From Pseudolabrys taiwanensis (GTDB taxonomy: Bacteria > Pseudomonadota > Alphaproteobacteria > Rhizobiales > Xanthobacteraceae): DNA of 64,000 nt. The stretch is from contig NZ_CP031417.1 of the NCBI RefSeq assembly GCF_003367395.1, positions 4,650,001-4,714,000 of the forward strand, read 5' to 3'. A program made the position numbers and the translations under genes. Each line of letters opens with the position of its first letter. The first letter of the stretch is position 1. Of the stretch, positions 34,966 through 42,680 are shown piece after piece. The notes under the pieces were generated by a model. The model worked only from the letters and a program-made list of their open reading frames with translations. It was not told the origin of the DNA and made no database searches.

Positions 34966-36335
34966 GGATCGCGCCTCACAATGAGATTCGGATCGGCCTG
35001 CATCAGCCGTTTCCACTCCTTGATGTATTCGCGCATGAACACTTCATCGGTGGCGGGGCCGTAGATCACGCCCTGCTCGTCGGTGCGGAAGCGTTCGGGC
35101 ATGCCGAAGCCGCGGTTCATGTAGACCCATTCATCTTCGAGGCAGCCAAGTCCGACCTGGATCTGCTCGAAATTGGTGATGTCGTCGACTTCGCCGAGAT
35201 TCGGGAAGCCTTCCTGCGTGCGCATGCGCAGCGCATTGATGTCGTCGATGGTCTCCTGGTCCCAGGTGCCGTCGTCCTCGACGCGCGTGCCATACCAGAC
35301 GGCATTGGTTTCATTCACCGACACCGGCTCGAAAACCTGAATATGGTTGCCCAAGAGCGAGAGGTTGGGGAACACGTTGATGTTGACGGGCTCGGAACCG
35401 GCGAGGTCTAGCGCTGCGTCAGCGCGTGGCCCGAGCCGCTTGCGCAACTTTTCGGCGTAATACTCCATGCCGGGGTGCAGCGACTCGATCGCCCATAGGC
35501 CGCCGGCGCGCTTCTCGATGTTCGGCCGCTTGTCCTTGAAGTGATGGCCGTTGCCGGTATAGGCGACGTACATCTCCAGCTTGTCGGGCGAGCCTTTGTA
35601 AAAGGCCATACCCTTTTCCTTGCCGGTCGGATCGTTGAAGCGATTTTCCGTCTCGATCAGCGAGCGATGCGAATAGATGACGTGATAGCCATCGGAGGAG
35701 TTGTCGTAGGCGAGCTTCCAGTTGCCTTTGTATTTGAGGCGATTGGCTTCACAAACGACGACCTTGCCGCCGGGATTGCGATCGAGCCAATCGTCGATCG
35801 GCTTGGTTATCGGCCCGAGCCACTCGATTAGGGGCGGCATGTCCGGATTGAGCGTGCCGAAGATGAAGCCGCGATAACTTTCGACCCGTTCGAGCTGTGC
35901 CAGATTGAACTTCGGATCGCGGATGTCGGCCGTGTAGCCGTCGGGCCAGGGCACGCCGCGCAGTTGGCCGGTGTTAAGGAAGTTCCAGCCGTGATAGGGG
36001 CACTGAAACGACTTTGTGTTGCCCTTGTCCCAGCGGCACAAGGTTGTGCCACGATGCGTGCAGCGATTATACAGCGCGCGGATTTTGCCGTTGGCGTCGC
36101 GCGTGACGATGAGCGGCCGCAGTCCGAGCTTGGCGGTGACGAAGTCGTTGTTGTTCGGGATCTGGCTTTCGTGTGCGAGATAGACCCACGTGCCGCCGAA
36201 GATATGGGTCATCTCCAGCGCGAAGATGTTCGGGTCGGTGTAGAGCGTACGGTGGACGCGGTCCGCCTGGACGAGATCGTCCCAATCGTAGGTGGGTGGC
36301 ATCTCGAGCCGCGGTCCGGGCACTTTCTCAAGCAT
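34962..36335 (-). CDS. Ring-hydroxylating dioxygenase, large (alpha) subunit with Rieske centre
   Basis: The 457-residue catalytic subunit has a Rieske [2Fe-2S] site Cys92-x-His94 (CTHRG) and Cys112-x2-His115 (CPYHGW). The mononuclear iron site lies in NSSDGYHVIYSHR, with bridging Asp215 and ligands His218 and His223. It would insert O2 into an aromatic or amine substrate using electrons from a reductase. No reductase or ferredoxin gene is in the window, so electrons must come from elsewhere. It is 23 bp downstream of a glutamine-synthetase-like gene, the pairing known from aniline dioxygenase operons (GS-like TdnQ/AtdA1 plus Rieske subunits). Confidence 0.92.
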   Translation of the reverse strand: MLEKVPGPRLEMPPTYDWDDLVQADRVHRTLYTDPNIFALEMTHIFGGTWVYLAHESQIPNNNDFVTAKLGLRPLIVTRDANGKIRALYNRCTHRGTTLCRWDKGNTKSFQCPYHGWNFLNTGQLRGVPWPDGYTADIRDPKFNLAQLERVESYRGFIFGTLNPDMPPLIEWLGPITKPIDDWLDRNPGGKVVVCEANRLKYKGNWKLAYDNSSDGYHVIYSHRSLIETENRFNDPTGKEKGMAFYKGSPDKLEMYVAYTGNGHHFKDKRPNIEKRAGGLWAIESLHPGMEYYAEKLRKRLGPRADAALDLAGSEPVNINVFPNLSLLGNHIQVFEPVSVNETNAVWYGTRVEDDGTWDQETIDDINALRMRTQEGFPNLGEVDDITNFEQIQVGLGCLEDEWVYMNRGFGMPERFRTDEQGVIYGPATDEVFMREYIKEWKRLMQADPNLIVRRDP

Positions 36336-36358
36336 TGTCTGCGCTCCTTATCGTGCGC

Positions 36359-37861
36359 TCAGAAGAAGTCGAAGTACTCGTTCTGCTCCCACTCGGTGGT
36401 GTCGTTGCCGGCGGGGATACCGCGCTCGGCAAGGAAGGTCTCGAAGCGGCCGAGTTCGGTGCCCTTGAAGCGCGTGTAATAGTCCATGAAGACTGGCCCG
36501 AATTCGGCGCGGTAGAGGGCATCGCCGCTGGCCAGTTTGAGCGCATCGCCGAGCGTCACCGGCAGCTTCGGCCGGTCGGCGGTGTAGGGCTCTTCCTCCG
36601 ACGGTCCGGGATCGCGCTTGTTATCGACGCCATCGAGACCGGCAATGATCTGTGAGGCGATGAACAGATACGGGTTGGCCATCGGCTCGCCGGCGCGGTT
36701 TTCGATACGGGTTGCCGGGTCGTTCGGGCCGCCGAGCACGCGCAGCATCACGCCGCGGTGGTCATAGCTCCAGCAGGCGCGGTCTGGCGCCAGCGAGCTC
36801 GGCCGGTAGCGCCGATAGCCGTTGACCGTCGGGCACGAGAACAGGCTCGCTGGGGCGGCCTTCTCGATGAGCCCGCCGAGCCAGGTTTTCCCGAGCGAAG
36901 AGAGGTGCCTTTCGTTCGCGCCCGGCATGAACAGATTGCGTCCGTCCACATCGACCAGCGACTGATGCAGGTGCCACCCGCTCGATACGCAGCCTTTGAC
37001 CGCGGGCCGCGTCATGAACGTTGCAAACAGGCCGAGACGTCGGGCGACCTGTCGGGTGGCTGTCCGGAACAGAAGCATGTTGTCCGCGGTTTCGAGCGCC
37101 GTTTTGGGGGCAAAGGTGCATTCGACCTGGCCGGGTCCCCATTCGTTTTCGATCGAGCGCAACGGCAGGCCGAGCTTTTCGTAGGCGTCGGCCATGATCG
37201 ACAGCGCCGGCTGCATCAGGTCGAAGTTGGTCTCCGAATGATAGGAGAGACCCGGCTCGATCGGCGCTGTGCGGAGGGCGCGGCCGCGCACACCCGGCGC
37301 GCCGACATGGTCATCGCTCAGGTCCTCGAGCGGCTTGAGCAAATACCACTCGACCTCGAGTCCGATACGACATTCCATGCCGCGGTCGGCGAGACGCTTG
37401 AGTTGCCTCTTCAGCAGTTGCCGTGGCGAGAAGTGATAGGGCGTACCACCGTTGAAGTACTCGTCGCACAGCACCCAGCCGATGTCTTCCGCCCAGGGCA
37501 GCACACGGAACGTCAACGGGTCCGGCACGATGGTGAGGTTGGGCGAGCCGGTCATCTCGGTAAGGCCCATGCCGCCGCCGCGCGTGAACGAGGCGAAGGT
37601 GCGTGCGCCGGCCGAGTCCAATGTCGTGGTCGCGACGTTGATGTTGTAGCCGCTGGTGAGGGCGCCGATGAAAGCCCCGGCGGTCACTGTTTTGGCGCGT
37701 GAGGCGCCATGCGGGTCAGCCCAGGCGACGCGGACGAGCTTGATGTGGCCGCCGTCGAGGCGCCGCTTGATCTCCGCCGCCCGCGCTTGTTGTGCATCGG
37801 TCCACAGACCGTGCTTCTCGATGAAACCTTGCGGAGACGCCATCCGGGAATTGCCTGACAT
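36359..37861 (-). CDS. Glutamine-synthetase-like gamma-glutamyl-amine ligase
   Basis: About 500 residues from ATG 37861; ATG 37843 is an alternative and neither has a strong ribosome-binding site. The glutamine-synthetase catalytic fold is complete: CRIGLEVEWYLL (metal Glu), NEWGPGQVECTF, SSGWHLHQSL (nucleotide His), NGYRRYRPSS and ATRIENRAG (metal Glu, substrate Arg). The N-terminal beta-grasp part is present (KLVRVAWADPHGASRAKTV). It heads an operon with Rieske oxygenase subunits, so it is more likely to glutamylate an amine substrate (as in aniline or alkylamine degradation) than to assimilate ammonia; this is inference. Confidence 0.85.
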   Translation of the reverse strand: MSGNSRMASPQGFIEKHGLWTDAQQARAAEIKRRLDGGHIKLVRVAWADPHGASRAKTVTAGAFIGALTSGYNINVATTTLDSAGARTFASFTRGGGMGLTEMTGSPNLTIVPDPLTFRVLPWAEDIGWVLCDEYFNGGTPYHFSPRQLLKRQLKRLADRGMECRIGLEVEWYLLKPLEDLSDDHVGAPGVRGRALRTAPIEPGLSYHSETNFDLMQPALSIMADAYEKLGLPLRSIENEWGPGQVECTFAPKTALETADNMLLFRTATRQVARRLGLFATFMTRPAVKGCVSSGWHLHQSLVDVDGRNLFMPGANERHLSSLGKTWLGGLIEKAAPASLFSCPTVNGYRRYRPSSLAPDRACWSYDHRGVMLRVLGGPNDPATRIENRAGEPMANPYLFIASQIIAGLDGVDNKRDPGPSEEEPYTADRPKLPVTLGDALKLASGDALYRAEFGPVFMDYYTRFKGTELGRFETFLAERGIPAGNDTTEWEQNEYFDFF

Positions 37862-37897
37862 GCTGCGAGTGTGCTGATTTCGACTTAGTATAATCAA

Positions 37898-37920
37898 ATG
37901 AATTGTTGGCGCTAATTCAT
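37898..37920. promoter_or_regulatory. LysR-type operator between the GS-Rieske operon and lysR
   Basis: ATGAATT (37898-37904) and AATTCAT (37914-37920) form a perfect 7-bp inverted repeat over a 9-bp core. A T-N11-A pattern (T37903, A37915) is nested in it, as in LysR boxes. It lies in the 73-bp divergent gap. TATAAT at 37889-37894 may be the -10 of lysR. Confidence 0.65.
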
Positions 37921-37934
37921 ACCGAAAGAGGCAT

Positions 37935-38897
37935 ATGACGACCAAAGCCCGCCGCGCCCCCAGCCGCAGCCTGCGCAACCGCTTGCGGATGCGACAGCTC
38001 GAACTCCTGGCGGCTCTCGATCATGCACCGACGCTCAGCGCGGCGGCCCGCGAAGTGAACCTCTCGCAGCCGGCCGCGTCCAAGCTGCTCCACACGTTAG
38101 CGGTCGATCTCGGTGTGACGCTGTTCGAGCGGGCAGGGCGCAGTTTGCGGCCGACGGCGGCCGGGCGTGCGCTGCTGCGCCGCGCCGCGACCTTCGTCGG
38201 CGATCTCGACCGGGCCCAGGGCGAGTTGGATGCAATCGAGGCGGGGCTTATCGGGTCGATCAGCCTCGGCGCGGGCGTCGGCTCCTGTTATGCCCTGGTG
38301 CCGCGCGCGCTCGACAGTTTGCTGGGCAGCGCGCCCAATATCTCCGTGCGTGTCCGTGAAGGCACGATCGAGGAACTGCTTGGAGGCCTGCGCGGCGGGC
38401 GCTTCGACCTGATCGTCGGCCGGCTCGACCTCAGCGGCGCGGATCGGGCTCTGGTCGTCGAAGAGCTGTACAATCCATCAACCAACATCGTCTGCGGCCC
38501 GCGCCATCCGCTCGCGCGCGGATCGCGTCCGAGCTGGGACGAGGTCTTGGCCTACGACTGGATACTGCCCGAAACCGGCACGCCCATGCGCAATGGCGTG
38601 GAAGCGCTGTTTGGGCGTCTGCGCCAGCATCCCAAGCGTGCGCTGATCGAATCGTCCTCGATCCAGACCAATGTGGCGCTGATGGCCGAGCGCGATCTGC
38701 TGTGGGTGCTGTCGTCCGATATTGCCGACTACTTCGCCAAGCTCGGCGCGCTCCGCATCGTGAAACTGCCGCGCCTGGCCGGGCCATCGCCTGTCGTAAT
38801 GGCGCACACGCGCGAGCGCGGTCTGTCGCCGGCCGCGCAACGGTTGGTCGATTGCTTCAAGCGGGCAGCCCGCGATTTGCGCAGCGCCAAAAAATAA
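37935..38897 (+). CDS. LysR-family transcriptional regulator
   Basis: The 320-residue protein has an N-terminal winged helix at about 18-77 (MRQLELLAALDHAPTLSAAA, VNLSQPAASKLLHTL, LGVTLFERAGRSLRPT) and a periplasmic-binding-fold effector domain at about 105-310. The subgroup with RLRMRQL and SQPAASKLLHTLE-like wording is near GbpR/PcaQ-type regulators. It is divergent from the GS-Rieske operon with a perfect dyad in between, so it probably activates that operon when the substrate is present. It ends beside a strong terminator hairpin shared with the convergent deacetylase gene. Confidence 0.92.
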   Translation: MTTKARRAPSRSLRNRLRMRQLELLAALDHAPTLSAAAREVNLSQPAASKLLHTLAVDLGVTLFERAGRSLRPTAAGRALLRRAATFVGDLDRAQGELDAIEAGLIGSISLGAGVGSCYALVPRALDSLLGSAPNISVRVREGTIEELLGGLRGGRFDLIVGRLDLSGADRALVVEELYNPSTNIVCGPRHPLARGSRPSWDEVLAYDWILPETGTPMRNGVEALFGRLRQHPKRALIESSSIQTNVALMAERDLLWVLSSDIADYFAKLGALRIVKLPRLAGPSPVVMAHTRERGLSPAAQRLVDCFKRAARDLRSAKK

Positions 38898-38926
38898 GCC
38901 GGCCGCGCGGGTGCCGCGCGGCCGGC
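38887..38926 (-). terminator. Intrinsic terminator at the lysR / polysaccharide deacetylase junction
   Basis: GCCGGCCGCGCGG (38898-38910), loop GTG and CCGCGCGGCCGGC (38914-38926) form a perfect 13-bp stem. On the minus strand it is followed by TTATTTTTT, so it ends the deacetylase transcript. It may also stop lysR transcripts, without a T run. Confidence 0.85.
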
Positions 38927-38945
38927 CATCAGGAACGAACGCTGC

Positions 38946-39836
38946 TTAGTTGCCTTCGATGGTCTGGATGACGCTGGACATCGGCCGAGCGGTCTCGAGG
39001 CCGCCGCCGATCTCCTTCATGACCATGTCGACATATTCCTTCTTCGGCTCGAGCGGCGTCTTGCCGACGATCTGCACGACCTTGTAGCCCTTTTCCTTGA
39101 GCTGCTTGAGCAGATCGGCCGCCGCATGGGCGGTTGCCTGCTGGAAGTCGTGCATCAGGATGATGCCCTTGCCGTGCTTTTCCAGCTTGGTCATCACCGA
39201 CTTCACGACCTGGTCGGGCTTACGCATCTTGAAGTCGAACGAGTCGAGGTCGGTGGAGAAGATGCCGACATTGCGCTCGCCGAGATACTTCACGAGCTCC
39301 GGCGGGTGGCGCAGAGCAGGAAAGCGGAAGAACGGTGCGGTCGGCTTGTTGCCGAGGCCGATGCTGACGGCCGCGATGCCCTTTTCGATTTCGGCGGTGG
39401 CTTCTTCCGTCGACAAGCGCGACAGGTCCTTATGCGACCAGGTGTGCGAGCCGATCGTGTGTCCTCCGGCCGCGACCTGCTTGAGAATTTCAGGGTACCA
39501 GCCGGCATGCTTGCCGATCGGGAAGAACAACGCCTTCGTGCATTCATCGGCCAGAGCCTTCAGCACGGCCGGCGTGTGGCCCGGCCACGGACCGTCGTCG
39601 AACGTCAGCACGACCTCTTTGTCGCGCAGGAAGTCGTAAGCCTTGAAGTGCTCAAAGCCGAAGCCCGGACCGCCGGTAGTGTCGATCTGAACGATGCGCG
39701 CGACACCGAGCGCATTAGGATTGTCGCATTTCGCCTGCGTGGCGGCGGGAGCTTGAGCTGGAGCATTCTGCGCCCAGGCACTGCCGGCCGCTAACGACAG
39801 TGAAATTGCTGCGGCCATCGCCAAAGCGTTACGCAT
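38946..39836 (-). CDS. Secreted polysaccharide deacetylase (NodB domain)
   Basis: 296 residues from ATG 39836, preceded by GGAGA; an ATG four codons upstream is possible. There is a signal peptide at 1-22 (AMAAAISLSLAAGSAWA). The NodB homology domain spans about 74-245: motif 1 TFDDGPWPG with Asp80-Asp81, motif 2 SHTWSHKDLS with the two metal His, and FFRFPALR. The late motif IILMHDF carries the conserved His. It removes acetyl groups from a cell-surface or periplasmic polysaccharide; the target is unknown. It is monocistronic with its own terminator. Confidence 0.93.
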   Translation of the reverse strand: MRNALAMAAAISLSLAAGSAWAQNAPAQAPAATQAKCDNPNALGVARIVQIDTTGGPGFGFEHFKAYDFLRDKEVVLTFDDGPWPGHTPAVLKALADECTKALFFPIGKHAGWYPEILKQVAAGGHTIGSHTWSHKDLSRLSTEEATAEIEKGIAAVSIGLGNKPTAPFFRFPALRHPPELVKYLGERNVGIFSTDLDSFDFKMRKPDQVVKSVMTKLEKHGKGIILMHDFQQATAHAAADLLKQLKEKGYKVVQIVGKTPLEPKKEYVDMVMKEIGGGLETARPMSSVIQTIEGN

Positions 39837-40030
39837 TACGGTCTCCATGTCGGAAATGGCAAAAGTTCGCCTTATTCATCGCGACTTTAACCTTTTGAGT
39901 CAACGCGAGTCGGTGATTCGCCACAGTTCCATGACCCTCAATGCCGCAATGGTTAACGGCCGTGTGTCGCACCGAATTGCTTTGAGTGACAATCGGGCCT
40001 ATCTCACTCTCGTCGAATTCGGATTATGGC

Positions 40031-40189
40031 ATGTCCACGATCGTTACCCCTGGTGTGATGGCACGGCCGCTGCTCGTTGCCGGTCTGGTCGGCGGTCTGC
40101 TGTTGGCTGCAACGGCAGGCCTGTGGGTCTTCTATGGTACTGCGGTGTTCTTTGAAGTCATCCGTACCGGCTGGGTGGCCTGCTTCTGA
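40031..40189 (+). CDS. Small single- or double-pass membrane protein upstream of sco1
   Basis: A 52-residue product, MSTIVTPGVMARPLLVAGLV onward, with a hydrophobic core (about 12-32), a second hydrophobic patch (VFYGTAVFFEVI) and a short tail RTGWVACF. It ends 20 bp before sco1 in the same direction. The function is unknown; the position suggests a role in copper delivery or cytochrome oxidase assembly. The start at 40031 fits the length of the hydrophobic protein, but the ribosome-binding site is weak. Confidence 0.55.
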   Translation: MSTIVTPGVMARPLLVAGLVGGLLLAATAGLWVFYGTAVFFEVIRTGWVACF

Positions 40190-40209
40190 ACTCAAGACGT
40201 AGGGCCAGC

Positions 40210-40809
40210 ATGACCGCGCGCGCCAAGCATTTCTTGCTCGTTCTTGCCGCTTTTGCCGCCGGGTTGGCGGTTTTTCTCGCTGTTTTCCTTTACGCGACAG
40301 GCCAGCTGACGGGCGGCCGCGCTCCCGCGGTGAGCGCCATCGGCGGCCCTTTCCAGCTCGTCGACCAGAACGGCAAGCAGGTGACCGATCAAGACCTGAA
40401 GGGAAAGCCGACGCTGATCTTCTTCGGTTACACGCATTGTCCGGATGTCTGCCCGACCACGCTGTTTGAGGTCTCTGAAGTGCTGCGGGCGCTCGGTCCG
40501 GACGCTGACCGGATGGCCGCCTACTTCATTACCGTCGATCCTGAGCGCGATACGCAGGCCGCCATGAAGGACTATCTGTCGAGCTTCGATCCACATTTAC
40601 GGGCCTTGACCGGGGATCGTGCGGCGATCGACGTCGCCGAGAAGGCATATCGGGTCTACGCCAAGAAGATCCCGACAGACGGCGGCGACTACACCATGGA
40701 TCACACGGCGCTCGTCTACTTGATGGACAAGCAAGGCCGCTTTGTCGCGCCGTTCAGTTTGAAGCGTAGCCCCGAAGAGGCTGCAACCGAATTGCGTCGT
40801 TACATGTAG
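40210..40809 (+). CDS. Sco1/SenC copper chaperone for cytochrome oxidase assembly
   Basis: A 199-residue membrane-anchored thioredoxin-fold protein. The N-terminal helix is LLVLAAFAAGLAVFLAVFLY. The copper site is Cys77-x3-Cys81 in THCPDVCPT plus His165 in TMDHTALVY, and VDPERDT is also characteristic. It delivers copper to the CuA centre of cytochrome c oxidase or acts as a thiol reductase in the periplasm. A 52-residue membrane protein gene precedes it. Confidence 0.94.
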   Translation: MTARAKHFLLVLAAFAAGLAVFLAVFLYATGQLTGGRAPAVSAIGGPFQLVDQNGKQVTDQDLKGKPTLIFFGYTHCPDVCPTTLFEVSEVLRALGPDADRMAAYFITVDPERDTQAAMKDYLSSFDPHLRALTGDRAAIDVAEKAYRVYAKKIPTDGGDYTMDHTALVYLMDKQGRFVAPFSLKRSPEEAATELRRYM

Positions 40810-40986
40810 CGCAGGTTGTGGTCGCTTCATTTGTGAATATGCTTCAGATCGTACTCTGAAAATTATTCAACCTGAGGTTACTTAATCGAACTAATTATCA
40901 TTCGTTAGGTCTGCAACATTGCCTTGCGAGAACATCCGTTTCCTCTCAGAGTGCCAATGGGGAGTTCGAGGGGGCGGGCACGCGGC

Positions 40987-41715
40987 ATGGACCGCACGGC
41001 GTTCGTTTTCGACACCATTGAAGAGATAAAGCGCGCCGAGAAGCCGGATGAACTCATGGCTATCTTGGCGAAGGTCGGCGCCCAATTCGGCTTTAACAAA
41101 GCCTGCGCCGTCACCAGCATTCCCCACACACATCAAGACTTCGAACGTTATTCGTATGCGGAGCGGTGGCCGGCGGGATGGCATGAGCGCTACCTCGAAC
41201 GCCAGTATCTCAACAGCGACCCCGTCATCAAACGTCTGCGCCGTTCCACACAACCATTCGCGTGGCACGAAGTGGCCGTCGATCGCAGCAAGGAAGCTGC
41301 CGCCCGCGCGATCATGGACGAAGCGACCGAGTTCGATCTGCTGACGGGCTTCAACGTTCCGATCCAGTCGCTGAAGGGACAACTCGCGACGGTCATGTTC
41401 GCCGGCGATCGCTTCGAAGTGGCCTGGGAGGACAGGCCCGCGATTCTGCTGATCGCGATCTACGCGCACGACAAAATGCGCGAGATCATGGGCGTACGTC
41501 CGCTGCATCCGGATCAGCAGCGGCCGTTGACCCCGCGCGAAATCGAAGTCTTGAAGTGGACCGCCGAGGGCAAGACGTCTCAGGATATCGCCGACATTCT
41601 GTCCGTCTCGCTGCCGACGGTGCAGTCCCACATCACCAATTTGTGCCGTAAGCTCGATGTGGTCACTCGCGCGCAGGCGACTGCACGGGCCATTCGCTGG
41701 GGCATTTTGTCGTAG
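40987..41715 (+). CDS. LuxR-family quorum-sensing regulator
   Basis: 242 residues from ATG 40987; in-frame starts at 40957 and 40924 exist but extend before the family N terminus. The autoinducer-binding domain (about 20-160) keeps the conserved aromatic/Asp/Pro positions in YAERWPAGWHERYLERQYL, SDPVIKRL and PFAWHEV. The C-terminal GerE-type HTH (about 175-240) reads LTPREIEVLKWTAEGKTSQD, then SLPTVQSHITNLCRKL. It is directly upstream of luxI in the same direction, a cognate pair of the BjaR/RpaR kind. The DNA octamer ACCTGAGG occurs at 40870-40877 and again in the luxI box. Confidence 0.93.
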   Translation: MDRTAFVFDTIEEIKRAEKPDELMAILAKVGAQFGFNKACAVTSIPHTHQDFERYSYAERWPAGWHERYLERQYLNSDPVIKRLRRSTQPFAWHEVAVDRSKEAAARAIMDEATEFDLLTGFNVPIQSLKGQLATVMFAGDRFEVAWEDRPAILLIAIYAHDKMREIMGVRPLHPDQQRPLTPREIEVLKWTAEGKTSQDIADILSVSLPTVQSHITNLCRKLDVVTRAQATARAIRWGILS

Positions 41716-41799
41716 GGCGGCGTACGGCGATTTTGCCCGCGAAGCAGTCGGGCGTCGCGACCAAGCGCCAACGTCAATCATAGGAAACGATGATTCCCG

Positions 41800-41821
41800 A
41801 CCTGAGGGGGTTCCCGCAGGT
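41800..41821 (+). promoter_or_regulatory. lux-box-like dyad upstream of luxI
   Basis: ACCTGAGGGGG (41800-41810) and TTCCCGCAGGT (41811-41821) form a 22-bp dyad with ACCTG/CAGGT ends, matching at 8 of 11 positions per arm. ACCTG-N10-CAGGT is the classical lux-box layout; here the spacer is 12 bp. It ends 33 bp before the luxI start and is probably the binding site of the adjacent LuxR. Confidence 0.65.
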
Positions 41822-41849
41822 TCTCCGCGATCGCTTCGATCGCGGAGAA
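41821..41849 (+). promoter_or_regulatory. Perfect 13-bp hairpin that contains the luxI ribosome-binding site
   Basis: TTCTCCGCGATCG (41821-41833), loop CTT, CGATCGCGGAGAA (41837-41849). The GGAG Shine-Dalgarno core (41844-41847) lies inside the right arm, 4-6 nt before the GTG start. If transcribed, the stem would hide the ribosome-binding site. If luxI is transcribed leaderless from near its start, the palindrome would instead act as a DNA site. Confidence 0.7.
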
Positions 41850-41853
41850 AATC

Positions 41854-42474
41854 GTGGAAATCAAGGTTTTGCAAGGCATTCGCCCCGGCTGCGACCGGCT
41901 GCTCGAGGGGGCGTTCAAGTTGCGCCATCGGGTCTTCGTCGATGAGAAGAGGTGGGAAGATCTGCGCAAACCGGACGGGCGGGAGGTCGATCAGTTCGAC
42001 GGACCTCAATGCATCTATGTCCTGGCGTTGGAGAGGAATTCAGTCATTGGCCACATGCGGATGACGCCGACAACGCATCCGCATCTGCTGGCCGATGTGC
42101 ATGGGCATTTATGCGCGCGGCCCGAGCCGCGCGGTCCGGCGATCTGGGAGTGGACCCGTTATTGTGTCCAGCCGCTCAAGCGCGGGCGGTCGAAATGGGG
42201 TGAGGTCGCAGCGCGCGTGCAACTCGCCGGCATGGAGTGGCTGTTCATGCATGGCGTGCGCGACGTCGTCGTCGAGTACAATCCGAAATTCATCGATCGC
42301 CATCTCGAGATGGGCTTCGAGGTGAATTTGTTGGGGCTACCGGTGGAAATGGAAGGCGAACAGGTCGTAGCGGTACACATGCGATTCGATTTCAGCACGC
42401 TCTATCAGACCCGCGCATGTCTGGGTGTGCCGGGCCCAATCCTGATGACCGAACCCATCGCTGCAACGGCCTAG
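41854..42474 (+). CDS. Acyl-homoserine-lactone synthase (LuxI family)
   Basis: 206 residues from GTG 41854. The family N-terminal residues are present: Arg and Phe in FKLRHRVFVDE, Trp in KRWEDL, then REVDQFDGPQCIYVLAL and the Arg in HMRMTPT. IWEWTRYCVQP is the region that contacts the acyl carrier. The wording DGREVDQFD resembles BjaI/RpaI-type enzymes of Bradyrhizobium and Rhodopseudomonas, some of which use acyl- or aryl-CoA instead of acyl-ACP; the acyl group made here is unknown. It follows luxR after 138 bp, which hold a lux-box-like dyad and a perfect hairpin. Confidence 0.93.
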   Translation: MEIKVLQGIRPGCDRLLEGAFKLRHRVFVDEKRWEDLRKPDGREVDQFDGPQCIYVLALERNSVIGHMRMTPTTHPHLLADVHGHLCARPEPRGPAIWEWTRYCVQPLKRGRSKWGEVAARVQLAGMEWLFMHGVRDVVVEYNPKFIDRHLEMGFEVNLLGLPVEMEGEQVVAVHMRFDFSTLYQTRACLGVPGPILMTEPIAATA

Positions 42475-42650
42475 TCGGCGCTTCGCGCATGTGCGCCCGC
42501 CATCGATTCCACGAACTCAACGATCGCGGTGCGTATCGTGGGATCCGCGATCGTCATGAACGCTTTCAAAAGCCGGAGTCCCTCACCGGGATCCGGCGCT
42601 CCGCTGCCTGTGTCGCCCGGCTCGGTTGAGCGCGTCTGTGAACATGTCAT
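42471..42650 (-). pseudogene. Remnant or small derivative of an XRE-type regulator C terminus
   Basis: A 59-codon minus-strand frame. Its second half, GEGLRLLKAFMTIADPTIRT then AIVEFVESMAG, resembles the C-terminal tail of alphaproteobacterial XRE-family HTH regulators (EGLxLxKAFxxIxDPxVRxxIVxLVExxA). No helix-turn-helix part is found upstream in any frame before the next gene, so it is either a decayed fragment or a short standalone peptide. It overlaps the end of luxI by 4 bp in convergent orientation. Confidence 0.45.
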
Positions 42651-42680
42651 CTGAAAATCCACGTCTGGAGAATTGAAGGA

